From Cellulophaga tyrosinoxydans (GTDB lineage: Bacteria > Bacteroidota > Bacteroidia > Flavobacteriales > Flavobacteriaceae), in the NCBI RefSeq assembly GCF_900176415.1, contig NZ_FWXO01000007.1:1-64000 (forward strand): DNA of 64,000 nucleotides. The letters run 5' to 3'. Made by a program: the position numbers and the translations under genes. Numbering within the stretch: the first letter of the stretch is position 1; each line of letters opens with the position of its first letter. The notes under the pieces are model-generated. The model was not told the DNA's origin, searched no databases, and saw only the letters and a list, made by a program, of their open reading frames with translations. This document shows, piece after piece, positions 51,926 to 59,882 of the stretch.

Positions 51926-54310
51926 ATGAAAAAAAGTTTACTGCTCACTGTCACATTTTTTGTTACCACTATAACTCTTAGCGCACAAGAGGTAAATACA
52001 TCAACTTTAAAAATAAATGAAATCATGAAGGGTGATGACTTTGTTGGTCATTTGCCTTCTAATATAAACTGGTCTAGTGATGGCAAAACCATTTATTTTG
52101 ATTGGAATCCGGATGGTGCTGCACTGAGTGATTCCCTTTACGGCTATCAATTAAAATCTGGGAAAATTGATAAGATAGATTTTGAAACATCTTATAAGCT
52201 TCCTAGTTTCTATGGCACATTTAATGCATCAAAAACCAAAAAAGTGTATGAAAAGTATGGAGATATTTATATGCTAGATGTCGCAACCCATACCATTTTT
52301 CAAATTACGAATACTACGGATCGTGAACGAAGTCCTTATTTCATTCAAAACGACAGTAAAATAGCTTTTGAAAAAGGAGATAATATTTACATCTGGACTA
52401 TCGCTACGGGAGCTACCCAACAGGTAACTAATTTTACCGATAAAAAAGAGAAAAAGGATAAGAAAAGTGATCGAGACGAATGGTTAATGAACGACCAATT
52501 AGCGCTTTTTGAGGTACTGCGAGAACGCAAGCATAAGAATGACGAAGAAGAGAAACTTAATAAACGATCCGAAGGTAAATCGCCTTTAGAAATATACACA
52601 GAAGGAAAATCTATTTTTAGCCAACAAGTGAGTCCTAATGGTGATTTTGTTACCTATTTAGCCGTAAAAAGAGAATCCAACAAAAGAACCATAGTGCCAC
52701 ATTATGTCACTGAATCGGGCTATACCGAAGATCAGAATACGCGATCTAAAGTTGGTGATGATCCAACCAGCTATGAATTGTTTATTTATGACATCAACAA
52801 AAGAAAAGTAATACCTGTTGTTTTAGATAGTGTAGGTTTAGAAGGCTTAAATTACATTCCTGAATACACCAAAGAATACCCAGAGAAAACCTATAAAAAT
52901 GACAATCGCATAGGGTATATTGCAGGTCCTATTTGGAGTAAAGATGGCAAAAAGGCGGTAATTGATATCAATTCCAACGATTATAAAGACCGTTGGATTG
53001 CCTTATTAAACCTCGAAAACGGAACCGTTACCACTTTAGACCATCAACACAATGAAGCTTGGATTGCAGGCCCAGGTATTGGAGGTTATGGTGGTGGCAC
53101 AATGGGTTGGATGCCCGATGATAAAAGTATCTGGTTTCAATCTGAAATAACAGGCTATTCGCATTTATACACCATGGATGTTTTTTCAAAAAAAGCAAAA
53201 GCCTTAACCTCTGGTAATTTTGAAATTTACGATCCGTTTCTATCCAAAGACAAATCGCGTTGGTATTTTACCGCCAACAAAAACCATCCGGGTGACCGTC
53301 AATTTTATAGCATGCCTATAAACGGCGGGAAATTACAACAACTCACCACTGAAGTTGGTAATAATGAAGTTTACCTATCGCCCGATGAACGCACTATGGC
53401 GGTGCTCTACTCCTACTCCAATAAACCTACAGAGTTGTTTACCAGCCCTAATCCTATTTTTACAAAAACGGCAAGCCAATTAAAACAGATTACATTTTCT
53501 ACGACCGAAGAATTTCAAAGTTATGATTGGAGAGCACCAGAGGTCATTACCTTTAAAGCCGCCGATAATGCCACCGTTTACGCTCGCTTATACCAACCAA
53601 AAACGGCAGTTAAAAATAAAGCAGCTGTAGTTTTTGTGCATGGTGCAGGCTATTTACAAAACGCACACCAATGGTGGAGCAGTTATTTTAGAGAATACAT
53701 GTTTCATAATTTATTGGTAGATAATGGCTATACCGTATTGGATATTGATTATAGAGGTAGTGCTGGTTATGGTAGCGATTGGCGTACGGGCATTTACAGG
53801 CATATGGGTGGCAAAGACTTATCGGACCAGGTAGATGGAGTACAACATTTACTAAACAACTATGGTATTGATAAAGACAAAGTTGGCATTTATGGTGGTT
53901 CCTACGGAGGGTTTATTACCCTTATGGGCATGTTTAATGCGCCAGAAACCTTTAAAGCAGGTGCGGCAATACGCTCTGTTGGCGATTGGGCTGCCTATAA
54001 CCATGGCTATACCGCACGTATTTTAAACACGCCAGTTACCGATAGTTTAGCTTACCGCAGAAGTTCACCTATTTATTTTGCAGATGGCCTGCAAGGCGAT
54101 TTGCTTATTTTACATGGAATGATAGATGATAATGTACATTTTCAAGATATGGTGCGTTTATCACAAAAACTTATAGAACTAGGCAAACCCAATTGGGAAA
54201 TGGCCGTATACCCTGTAGAACGCCATGGTTTTGTGGAGCCTAGTAGCTGGACCGATGAATACAAGCGTATTTACAAGCTTTTTCAAGAAAGCTTGCTCAA
54301 TATTAAATAG
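51926..54310 (+). CDS. S9 family prolyl oligopeptidase / dipeptidyl-peptidase
   Basis: A 794-residue exported serine peptidase. Signal peptide MKKSLLLTVTFFVTTITLSA, then a WD40-like beta-propeller domain (about residues 35-550, e.g. LPSNINWSSDGKTIYFDWNPDGA), then an alpha/beta hydrolase domain with the nucleophile in GGSYGGF, Asp in DDNVHF and His in ERHGF near the end. It is of the DPP4/acylaminoacyl peptidase type. The Lys/Glu-rich insert near residues 170-215 (KKEKKDKKSDRDEW) is a probable surface loop. It is the last core gene before the accessory region. Confidence 0.93.
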   Translation: MKKSLLLTVTFFVTTITLSAQEVNTSTLKINEIMKGDDFVGHLPSNINWSSDGKTIYFDWNPDGAALSDSLYGYQLKSGKIDKIDFETSYKLPSFYGTFNASKTKKVYEKYGDIYMLDVATHTIFQITNTTDRERSPYFIQNDSKIAFEKGDNIYIWTIATGATQQVTNFTDKKEKKDKKSDRDEWLMNDQLALFEVLRERKHKNDEEEKLNKRSEGKSPLEIYTEGKSIFSQQVSPNGDFVTYLAVKRESNKRTIVPHYVTESGYTEDQNTRSKVGDDPTSYELFIYDINKRKVIPVVLDSVGLEGLNYIPEYTKEYPEKTYKNDNRIGYIAGPIWSKDGKKAVIDINSNDYKDRWIALLNLENGTVTTLDHQHNEAWIAGPGIGGYGGGTMGWMPDDKSIWFQSEITGYSHLYTMDVFSKKAKALTSGNFEIYDPFLSKDKSRWYFTANKNHPGDRQFYSMPINGGKLQQLTTEVGNNEVYLSPDERTMAVLYSYSNKPTELFTSPNPIFTKTASQLKQITFSTTEEFQSYDWRAPEVITFKAADNATVYARLYQPKTAVKNKAAVVFVHGAGYLQNAHQWWSSYFREYMFHNLLVDNGYTVLDIDYRGSAGYGSDWRTGIYRHMGGKDLSDQVDGVQHLLNNYGIDKDKVGIYGGSYGGFITLMGMFNAPETFKAGAAIRSVGDWAAYNHGYTARILNTPVTDSLAYRRSSPIYFADGLQGDLLILHGMIDDNVHFQDMVRLSQKLIELGKPNWEMAVYPVERHGFVEPSSWTDEYKRIYKLFQESLLNIK

Positions 54311-54504
54311 TTGGAATTAATGCGTTCTACACGCCTAGCATAAGCCTTAAAAAAGCAGTATTTTATCGGAGATTTTAAACCAATCATAGAAATTTGAGTA
54401 AACCTCTTACAAAGTTTAAAGAAAAACACTTTGTACGTGAAAAATTGCTCTTATTTTAGGGATTAAGAATAGCGTTGGGAGAATTAAGGTTATTGATATT
54501 CCAT

Positions 54505-54515
54505 TGTTAGCTACA
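54505..54515. repeat. Left terminus of cassette 1 (GTT-type end)
   Basis: TGTTAGCTACA at 54505-54515. Its exact reverse complement TGTAGCTAACA stands at 55436-55446, on the far side of the gene at 54531-55427. The 11-of-11 match is private to this gene. It lies 15 bp before the ATG. Confidence 0.7.
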
Positions 54516-54530
54516 ATTTCAAAGAAACAA

Positions 54531-55427
54531 ATGAAGTGGATTTTAACCTTACTAATTTTTAGTGTTTGTTCGCAAAACTCCTTTGCATCAAGTCCGCAGG
54601 TTCCTGACTATTTGATTTATAAAAAAGATACAATTCCGACTTATAACTTATTGGTTGAACATTATCTTCAAAAAACACAAGATGACAAAGGCAGGTTATT
54701 TGATTTAAGTTTCAGAAATTCTATTGACGGAACTTTGGGCAGTTCATTAAATTGCTGGAGAGGCTACCAAGCGATTTACAAAATAGAAAACGACAGCCTG
54801 TTCGTAACTGAACTTATTAATTGTCATTCTTTAAAAGACAAAACACCAAACCCAAATAATTACCTCAGGGAATTATTTGGTGACAAAGTCAAGAACAACA
54901 AAGTTTTTATAGATTGGTTTAGTGGAAATATAAGTTTCCCTTCAAAAAGAAATAACAATACAGAATTACGCTGGGACGGAGTATTTGAAAGAATATTTTT
55001 ATACGAGACAATCTTGACAATAGGAACTGGAAAAGTAATTCAAACAAAGGACGAACAAAATTATATTGATTTAAAAAACGGGATTGAAAGACTTAAACAA
55101 TATTCAACAAGGAACACCATATTTGATAGAATTAAAAACTACAAATGGACTAAACTTGATAAATTCGATTGTTCTGAATTATATTCAATAACAATCGGAA
55201 AAGATGGAAAGGTTACTGATGTAACCATGACTGAATATCAGAAGAAAGAATCAATTAAGGAATATTGGGACACAAAAAGAGAATACAATCATTGTATAAA
55301 GTCTATCCAAAAATCGTTATCGAATTTACAGTTTGATATTGTAAAAAGAAAGGGAGAACCAATAGAGGAAAAAGTGTCTATTGAAATGTGGTTCAATAAA
55401 GATGGTACTATTGAAAAATTGGACTGA
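54531..55427 (+). CDS. Exported hypothetical protein, cassette 1 cargo
   Basis: A 298-residue protein with a signal peptide (MKWILTLLIFSVCSQNSFAS). No domain was recognised. The last 90 residues contain SITIGKDGKVTDVTMTEYQKK and LSNLQFDIVKRKGEPIEEKVSIEMWFNKDGT, which recalls the energy-transducing TonB C-terminal-like or periplasmic DUF pattern, but this is weak. The frame extends to a TTG at 54504, inside the cassette terminus; the ATG at 54531 is preferred. It is the first gene of the accessory array and is bounded by 11-bp inverted termini. Confidence 0.7.
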   Translation: MKWILTLLIFSVCSQNSFASSPQVPDYLIYKKDTIPTYNLLVEHYLQKTQDDKGRLFDLSFRNSIDGTLGSSLNCWRGYQAIYKIENDSLFVTELINCHSLKDKTPNPNNYLRELFGDKVKNNKVFIDWFSGNISFPSKRNNNTELRWDGVFERIFLYETILTIGTGKVIQTKDEQNYIDLKNGIERLKQYSTRNTIFDRIKNYKWTKLDKFDCSELYSITIGKDGKVTDVTMTEYQKKESIKEYWDTKREYNHCIKSIQKSLSNLQFDIVKRKGEPIEEKVSIEMWFNKDGTIEKLD

Positions 55428-55435
55428 ACAAAAAC

Positions 55436-55612
55436 TGTAGCTAACATTATATATGAAATCAGAGCAAAGTTTAGTGCCAGATCGAAAGGTCATTTCCTTT
55501 TTGCAAAGGCGCTATATTTTATAAATTGAATAAGAAATAAAAATGCGCAGATAGATCGATTGGTTCAGGCTTTTTTGCCTTGCTTCGATTCATATATTTG
55601 GCGTTGTGCATA
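55436..55612. repeat. attC-like spacer repeat A
   Basis: Starts with TGTAGCTAAC (55436-55445), the complement of the cassette-1 left end, and stops with GTTGTGCATA (55603-55612), the left end of cassette 2. Between them are a large imperfect inverted repeat (ATATATGAAATC at 55449-55460 with GATTCATATAT at 55587-55597) and the word ATCGAAAGGTC at 55481-55491, shared with repeat B. No ORF. The AAC...GTT ends and overall palindromic form recall integron attC sites. Confidence 0.6.
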
Positions 55613-55633
55613 ATTTAAAACCAAACTCAAAAA

Positions 55634-56470
55634 TTGGCTGTATTAGACTATAAAGAGAAATTTTTAATCGAAAAACTATTTGATATGCCAACTGGCTATG
55701 TAATGGATTTTTCAAATAATACTTTTCAATCATTTGTATATGATAGCATTAAAGTAAATATTTATGACGACAAATATTTTTATGCAAGTGGTTCAAAAGC
55801 GAATAGATTAAGAGGTTTTTTTGCAGAAGAACCAAGTTATAAAGTAGGTCAATTAATTTCTGCTCTTTTAGATTATTGGCATACTAAAGCAATTGCGAGA
55901 GAAAACGGATTCGATTATGAAAGAGACAAGAATATTTACAACGAGTGTTTAAAAATTGCAAAAAAACTAAAGGAAGAAAAAATAGTTGAAGAAATAGAAG
56001 TAATTAAAGAGGTTGAAAATGACAGGGATTTCAATTTACTTGCAAAATCAATTAGAGAAAGTATCGACAAAAATGAACCAGAATCGGCTTTAGACAGACT
56101 ACACACATACGTTATGAAATTTATTCGACAACTTTGTGAAAATCATAAAATCGAAATAAGGAAAGAAGAATCTTTAAATGCAATTTTTGGAAAATATGTA
56201 AAATTTATAGTTGCTAATGAAAAAATAGAATCGCAAATGACTGAAAGAATTTTAAAATATTCAATCAATGTCATAGAAGCATTTAATGATATTAGAAATA
56301 ATAGAAGTTTTGCACACGATAATCAAATTTTGAACTATGCAGAAAGTGTACTGATTTTTAATAATGTAACAAATTCAATTAAGTTCATTGAAACCGTTGA
56401 AAAAACTATTGAACAAGAAAATAATATAGAACAAACCGAAACAGCAGATTGGGAAGATTTACCTTTCTGA
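55634..56470 (+). CDS. Abi_C-type putative abortive-infection protein, TTG start
   Basis: A 278-residue cytosolic protein. The N-terminal half has the tract FDMPTGYVMDFSNNTFQSFVYDSIKVNIYD followed by SKANRLRGFF, a module I know from stand-alone defence-like genes. The C-terminal half (about residues 155-255) matches the abortive infection C-terminus family, with the diagnostic NDIRNNRSFAHDN near 218-230. A role in phage defence is inferred by family, not shown. It begins at TTG; an upstream in-frame stop leaves no earlier start and the next Met is residue 18. It is cargo of cassette 2, with private 10-bp inverted ends at 55603-55612 and 56481-56490. Confidence 0.78.
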   Translation: MAVLDYKEKFLIEKLFDMPTGYVMDFSNNTFQSFVYDSIKVNIYDDKYFYASGSKANRLRGFFAEEPSYKVGQLISALLDYWHTKAIARENGFDYERDKNIYNECLKIAKKLKEEKIVEEIEVIKEVENDRDFNLLAKSIRESIDKNEPESALDRLHTYVMKFIRQLCENHKIEIRKEESLNAIFGKYVKFIVANEKIESQMTERILKYSINVIEAFNDIRNNRSFAHDNQILNYAESVLIFNNVTNSIKFIETVEKTIEQENNIEQTETADWEDLPF

Positions 56471-56480
56471 ATAAAAAAAC

Positions 56481-56683
56481 TATGCACAACAATGGCTAAA
56501 CGTAATGCGGACTTTTGTGCTAAATCGAAAGGTCTGTGTACATTTATGAAGTCGCTAAATCTTTGGGATTTAGCTTTGGACAAAAAAAGAAAAAGCGAAA
56601 CCAAAAGCTTTAGCCTGGTGCGAAGATGTAAACAAAAAGTTTCTTTGCCATATTACTATGTTCAGCTAAACCGTTGGTTATAA
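56481..56683. repeat. attC-like spacer repeat B
   Basis: Starts with TATGCACAAC (56481-56490), the exact complement of GTTGTGCATA at 55603-55612, and ends with GTTGGTTATAA (56673-56683). It holds ATCGAAAGGTC (56524-56534), as in repeat A, and a perfect 8-bp hairpin GCTAAATC (56554-56561) with GATTTAGC (56567-56574) and a 5-nt loop. A 63-codon open frame inside is judged spurious. Confidence 0.6.
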
Positions 56684-56700
56684 TTTGAGAAATTTTCTAA

Positions 56701-57741
56701 ATGGCTAGAATAATTGGAACAATAGAATCATTAAAATCTCTAAAATCTGAGTTAAAAAATAAAAGAATTACAAGATTCAATTCCGTAAGGGAAATTAATC
56801 AGTTTTTAACAAATTATAATTCAGAAAAACTTACAATACTTAATGACACATCAGATAAGTTAGAAATAGAATATTCTGAAACTTGTATTAACCTTAAACA
56901 AAAAATTAAAAACAAAGCTCAAATAATCAATTTAGAGACCGAAAGAATAGACAAAAGAATTTCTGAATTAAAGACAAAAATTGATTTATTTCAAAGTAAC
57001 GAAGGTGATAATTTAATAAAAAAATTACTTTCAAGCCTAAGACATTATTATTTAAAAAATCAATCCAATCATTTTGCTAAAAATAAATCTAAACTGATAA
57101 GTTTATCTATAAAAGAAATTTCAAAAAATATAGAACATGATGAACTTTTTATAAAAGAATATGAAACTGAAAAACAAGACCTGATTGAAAAAAGAGCAAA
57201 ATATAAAATTGAAAAATTAGAATATACACGGAGTATCTTAGAAAATTCAAAAAATCTAATTTCAGGAGCAATAGGAGAAAATTTAGTAGTAAAAGAAATT
57301 AAGAAACTTTCGGATGATTATGTTTTAATTAATGATTTTAAATTGAATTTTTCTCAACCCATTTTTTACAAAAAGCATAACGAGAGAATTAAATCCATAC
57401 AAATTGACCATCTCTTAATTTCAAAAGCTGGTATTTTTATAATAAAAACAAAAAATTGGAGTAAATCATCAGTTAATTCTTTAAACTTAAGGTCGCCAAT
57501 TAGACAAATTGAAAGGGCAAATTTTGCTCTTTATGTTTATATTTCTGAAAATATAACCTTAAAAGCACATCATTGGGGGGAACAGAAAATACCAATTAGA
57601 AATTTAATTGTTATGATTAATAATAAGCCAAAAGTTAAATTTAAATATGTAAATGTAAAATTACTAAATGAATTAAACGATTACATAAGATATTTTGATC
57701 CTATTTTAACTGATAATCAATTAAATAAAATTATAATTTAA
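56701..57741 (+). CDS. NERD-domain-like protein with degenerate nuclease centre
   Basis: A 346-residue protein. Residues 1-185 are helical and coiled-coil-like (Lys/Glu-rich, e.g. YNSEKLTILNDTSDKLEIEY). Residues 186-310 match the NERD (nuclease-related) fold: LISGAIGENLVVKEI near 187-200, IQIDHLLISKAGIFIIKTKNW near 234-253. Asp236 and Lys251 fit the D...ExK core, but the expected Glu is Lys249, so catalysis may be lost. NERD proteins occur in defence and DNA-processing genes. Very AT-rich coding sequence. It is in the array, after repeat B, with no clean private right terminus. Confidence 0.75.
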   Translation: MARIIGTIESLKSLKSELKNKRITRFNSVREINQFLTNYNSEKLTILNDTSDKLEIEYSETCINLKQKIKNKAQIINLETERIDKRISELKTKIDLFQSNEGDNLIKKLLSSLRHYYLKNQSNHFAKNKSKLISLSIKEISKNIEHDELFIKEYETEKQDLIEKRAKYKIEKLEYTRSILENSKNLISGAIGENLVVKEIKKLSDDYVLINDFKLNFSQPIFYKKHNERIKSIQIDHLLISKAGIFIIKTKNWSKSSVNSLNLRSPIRQIERANFALYVYISENITLKAHHWGEQKIPIRNLIVMINNKPKVKFKYVNVKLLNELNDYIRYFDPILTDNQLNKIII

Positions 57742-57816
57742 TTAACGGGATGAAAACTACAGAAACAAAGTATAAAATTAATAATCACTGCAAGTTGGTA
57801 TACAAAAATACCCCTT

Positions 57817-57840
57817 TAGCGCGAGCGTCACGCTCGTGCC
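57817..57840. repeat. Short GC-rich hairpin, copy 1 of a repeated element
   Basis: Arms GCGCGAGC (57819-57826) and GCTCGTGC (57832-57839) pair with one G-U wobble around a 5-nt loop. A related element is at 59722-59746: over 23 aligned bases 18 agree, sharing GCGAGC and CACGCT. Strikingly GC-rich within very AT-rich spacer DNA. Confidence 0.5.
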
Positions 57841-57881
57841 AGCCATAATAAATTCGCAACCATCTTAAAAAACCATTAAAA

Positions 57882-58346
57882 ATGAACAAAAAATTATTTT
57901 TAATTCTATTATCGATTTTCGTCTTATCATGTAACGCTGATGATAATATGGATTCAACTGATAATATTGAAATCTTAATAAGTGCAAGTCCATGGAATTT
58001 TGAAAGATTTGAAGTGGAAAATATAATTTATGCTGATGGATTTGAAATTCAAGAATCCGATATAGCTTTGGTAGAAAACCAAAGGTTTAGTGGACAAATT
58101 ATCAAGTTCAATTCAAATGGAACAGGAACTGCTACCGCAAATCAATTACTGGAATTTAATTGGAAATTGGAAAGTACAAATAAGTTAAAACTATCAAATG
58201 GCTACATTTACAATTTGACCTATGATGTATCAATATCTGATTCACAATTAACATTATCTTCGGATTCATTTATTTTTCAATATCAGGATCCTGAAAGTGG
58301 TAGGCTTGGTGAAATAACTTATGAAGGTAGAATACTCTTTAAATAA
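57882..58346 (+). CDS. Lipocalin-like lipoprotein (array member)
   Basis: A 154-residue lipoprotein: signal peptide MNKKLFLILLSIFVLSC with a lipobox (Cys17). The mature part has SASPWNFERFEVENIIYADGFEI, then IIKFNSNGTGTATANQLLEFNWKLE, an antiparallel-strand pattern typical of the Bacteroidota lipocalin-like family. Function unknown. It is related to the next gene (58499-58960): both have SPW, an FNxxGTG motif and W-K/W tracts in the same order, so they are diverged paralogues. Confidence 0.72.
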   Translation: MNKKLFLILLSIFVLSCNADDNMDSTDNIEILISASPWNFERFEVENIIYADGFEIQESDIALVENQRFSGQIIKFNSNGTGTATANQLLEFNWKLESTNKLKLSNGYIYNLTYDVSISDSQLTLSSDSFIFQYQDPESGRLGEITYEGRILFK

Positions 58347-58361
58347 AAAACATTTTACAAT

Positions 58362-58478
58362 TTAACCTATAAACAATGCGGGCTTCGGGCTTAGTTGCAG
58401 AGTTTGCTGTTTTTATAAAGTGGCTAAATCGAAAATAATCGCTTATTTTCTGTCCCACTTTACCATTTTAATGGTTAA
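58362..58478. repeat. attC-like spacer repeat C
   Basis: Bounded by TTAACC (58362-58367) and GGTTAA (58473-58478), complementary ends of the same AAC/GTT type as in repeats A and B. It contains GCTAAATCGAAA (58423-58434), matching the conserved word of A and B, and internal complementary tracts AAAGTGG and CCCACTTT. No ORF. Confidence 0.5.
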
Positions 58479-58498
58479 GGTAATTTAAAAAATCATCT

Positions 58499-58960
58499 AT
58501 GAAATTAAGAATACTACTCATTTTATTTTTTGGTATAAATGTACTTTCATGTACAAATAAAAATTCAGAAGAGGAATTTAAAACAAAATCAGAATTACTT
58601 TCTGAAAAAAGTCCATGGGTCTATTCCCATTATGAACTACTTGAAATAATAGATTCTTATGGAAGCGAATTGACCGAAGTTGAGATTGAAAATATTAATA
58701 ATGAAGAAAATGAAGGGTGGACTGTAAGTTTCAACACTGACGGTACCGGTTATTCGAAAAGCCCGAGTAATATAACAAATGAATGGAAATGGAAAATTGA
58801 TACTAATGAAAACTTAGTATTTATTCATCCAAACGACACCACAACGTATGCTGATTGGAATGTGAATTCATCACAATTATATATAGCTTTTGAATCTATA
58901 ACATACGACGAACAAATTAAAGTTGAAGTTTTGCATTTAGGAAAAAATGTATTCGAATAG
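58499..58960 (+). CDS. Lipocalin-like lipoprotein, paralogue of the preceding gene
   Basis: A 153-residue lipoprotein: signal peptide MKLRILLILFFGINVLSC, lipobox with Cys18. The mature domain carries SPWVYSHYELLEIIDSYGSELTEVEI, VSFNTDGTGYSKSPSNITNEWKWKID and SSQLYIAFESITYDEQ. It is similar in order and motifs to the protein at 57882-58346 but strongly diverged. The pair is separated by repeat C. Function unknown. Confidence 0.72.
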   Translation: MKLRILLILFFGINVLSCTNKNSEEEFKTKSELLSEKSPWVYSHYELLEIIDSYGSELTEVEIENINNEENEGWTVSFNTDGTGYSKSPSNITNEWKWKIDTNENLVFIHPNDTTTYADWNVNSSQLYIAFESITYDEQIKVEVLHLGKNVFE

Positions 58961-58966
58961 AGACTA

Positions 58967-59045
58967 TATACGGCAAAACGAAATGTGGACGGAAAAAAGA
59001 TTCCTTTCTTACGCACTACGCTGAGCTAAACAGTTAGGCGTTATA
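58967..59045. repeat. attC-like spacer repeat D (short)
   Basis: Ends in GTTAGGCGTTATA (59033-59045). Its first seven bases GTTAGGC match the integron core-site consensus GTTRRRY exactly. The left side (around 58970) is decayed and pairs poorly, so the site is at best a degenerate remnant. It lies directly before the SUFU-domain gene. Confidence 0.4.
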
Positions 59046-59056
59046 AAAACATTACA

Positions 59057-59713
59057 ATGGATAAAGAAACTTATAAAAACAAATTTACGGAAGAAGAAGC
59101 TGTTGGCTGGAAATCAATAGATGAATCATTAGAGAAAATTTATGGCGAAACTGAACCAAAACATTATGGCCCTTTATGTGGTATTCATTTTATTGTTGCA
59201 GGAACAGACCCAATAGATGGAGCTAGTATTTATAACTCTAATAAGCAAGAAACACATAAACATATTATAAGTTATGGAATGTCTGAACTTTACTATGATG
59301 AAGAAAAAGCTGGAGGAGATTTTAGTAAATGGGGATTTGAATTTACTTTTAGATTAAAACCTTTTAAAGAAGATAAAGACGAACCTATTTGGGCAATTCA
59401 GGTTATGAATAATTTAGCAAGATATGTTTTTCAAAGTGGAAGATGGTTTGAAGAAAATCAATACATTCCTGCAAATGGACCAATTAGACTAAACACTGAA
59501 ACTAAAATAGTTGGATTTGCTTTTACACTTGACCCAGAACTTGGAAAAATTAGCACACCACATGGAGAAGTTTCATTTTTACAACTTGTCGGAATTACAG
59601 AGACAGAATTGGAAAGACTAAAAGCTAATTCAAAAACATCAGAAGTTGAAAAACTTATAAATGAACTAAAAAAGGATAATCCTTTATTAATAACGGACTT
59701 AAACAGAAAATAA
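59057..59713 (+). CDS. Suppressor-of-fused (SUFU) domain protein
   Basis: A 218-residue cytosolic protein. The SUFU domain runs about residues 15-185: AVGWKSIDESLEKIYGETEPKHYGPLCG near 15-42, HKHIISYGMSELYYDEEKAGGDFSKWGFEFTFRLKP near 67-102. In bacteria SUFU proteins often act as immunity or stress proteins, for example in toxin loci, but no toxin is adjacent here. It is the last gene of the accessory array, followed by a second copy of the GC-rich hairpin and the carB terminator. Confidence 0.85.
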   Translation: MDKETYKNKFTEEEAVGWKSIDESLEKIYGETEPKHYGPLCGIHFIVAGTDPIDGASIYNSNKQETHKHIISYGMSELYYDEEKAGGDFSKWGFEFTFRLKPFKEDKDEPIWAIQVMNNLARYVFQSGRWFEENQYIPANGPIRLNTETKIVGFAFTLDPELGKISTPHGEVSFLQLVGITETELERLKANSKTSEVEKLINELKKDNPLLITDLNRK

Positions 59714-59721
59714 CTACATCG

Positions 59722-59746
59722 CTAGTGCGAGCAACACGCTACTGCG
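59722..59746. repeat. Short GC-rich hairpin, copy 2 of a repeated element
   Basis: Related to the element at 57817-57840 with 18 of 23 aligned bases equal, including GCGAGC and CACGCT. GTGCG (59725-59729) and CGCAC (59744-59748) can pair. It marks the right side of the accessory array. The rest of the 170-bp gap to carB holds only the terminator. Confidence 0.45.
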
Positions 59747-59835
59747 CACAATTGTAATATCAACACCTACAAAACAAGCAAAAAAATGAAATTCTGAAAC
59801 TTATATCACCAAGCTGTTTGAAAATTCCAGAAACA

Positions 59836-59863
59836 AAAAATCCCCAACGTATTGGGGATTTTT
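59836..59863 (-). terminator. Intrinsic terminator after carB
   Basis: A 12-bp stem (59836-59847 with 59852-59863) and a 4-nt loop CGTA, with A5 and T5 flanks. It lies 19 bp downstream of the carB stop. Symmetry allows it to stop read-through from the array too. Confidence 0.9.
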
Positions 59864-59882
59864 AGTGTTGTAACGATTAGTA

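Noticed and set aside
54505-55446. Insertion sequence or transposon with 11-bp terminal repeats
   Set aside because: The enclosed gene is not a transposase, no target-site duplication is seen, and the next gene has its own different pair of ends. The cassette model explains this better.
56492-56683. 63-codon plus-strand ORF starting MAKRNADFCAK
   Set aside because: It lies wholly inside attC-like repeat B; the same words occur in spacers A and C without an ORF, so the open frame is a by-product of the repeat.
58961-59056. Full attC site between the second lipoprotein and the SUFU gene
   Set aside because: Only the right core GTTAGGC is convincing. The left end does not pair with it, so it is listed only as a low-confidence remnant.
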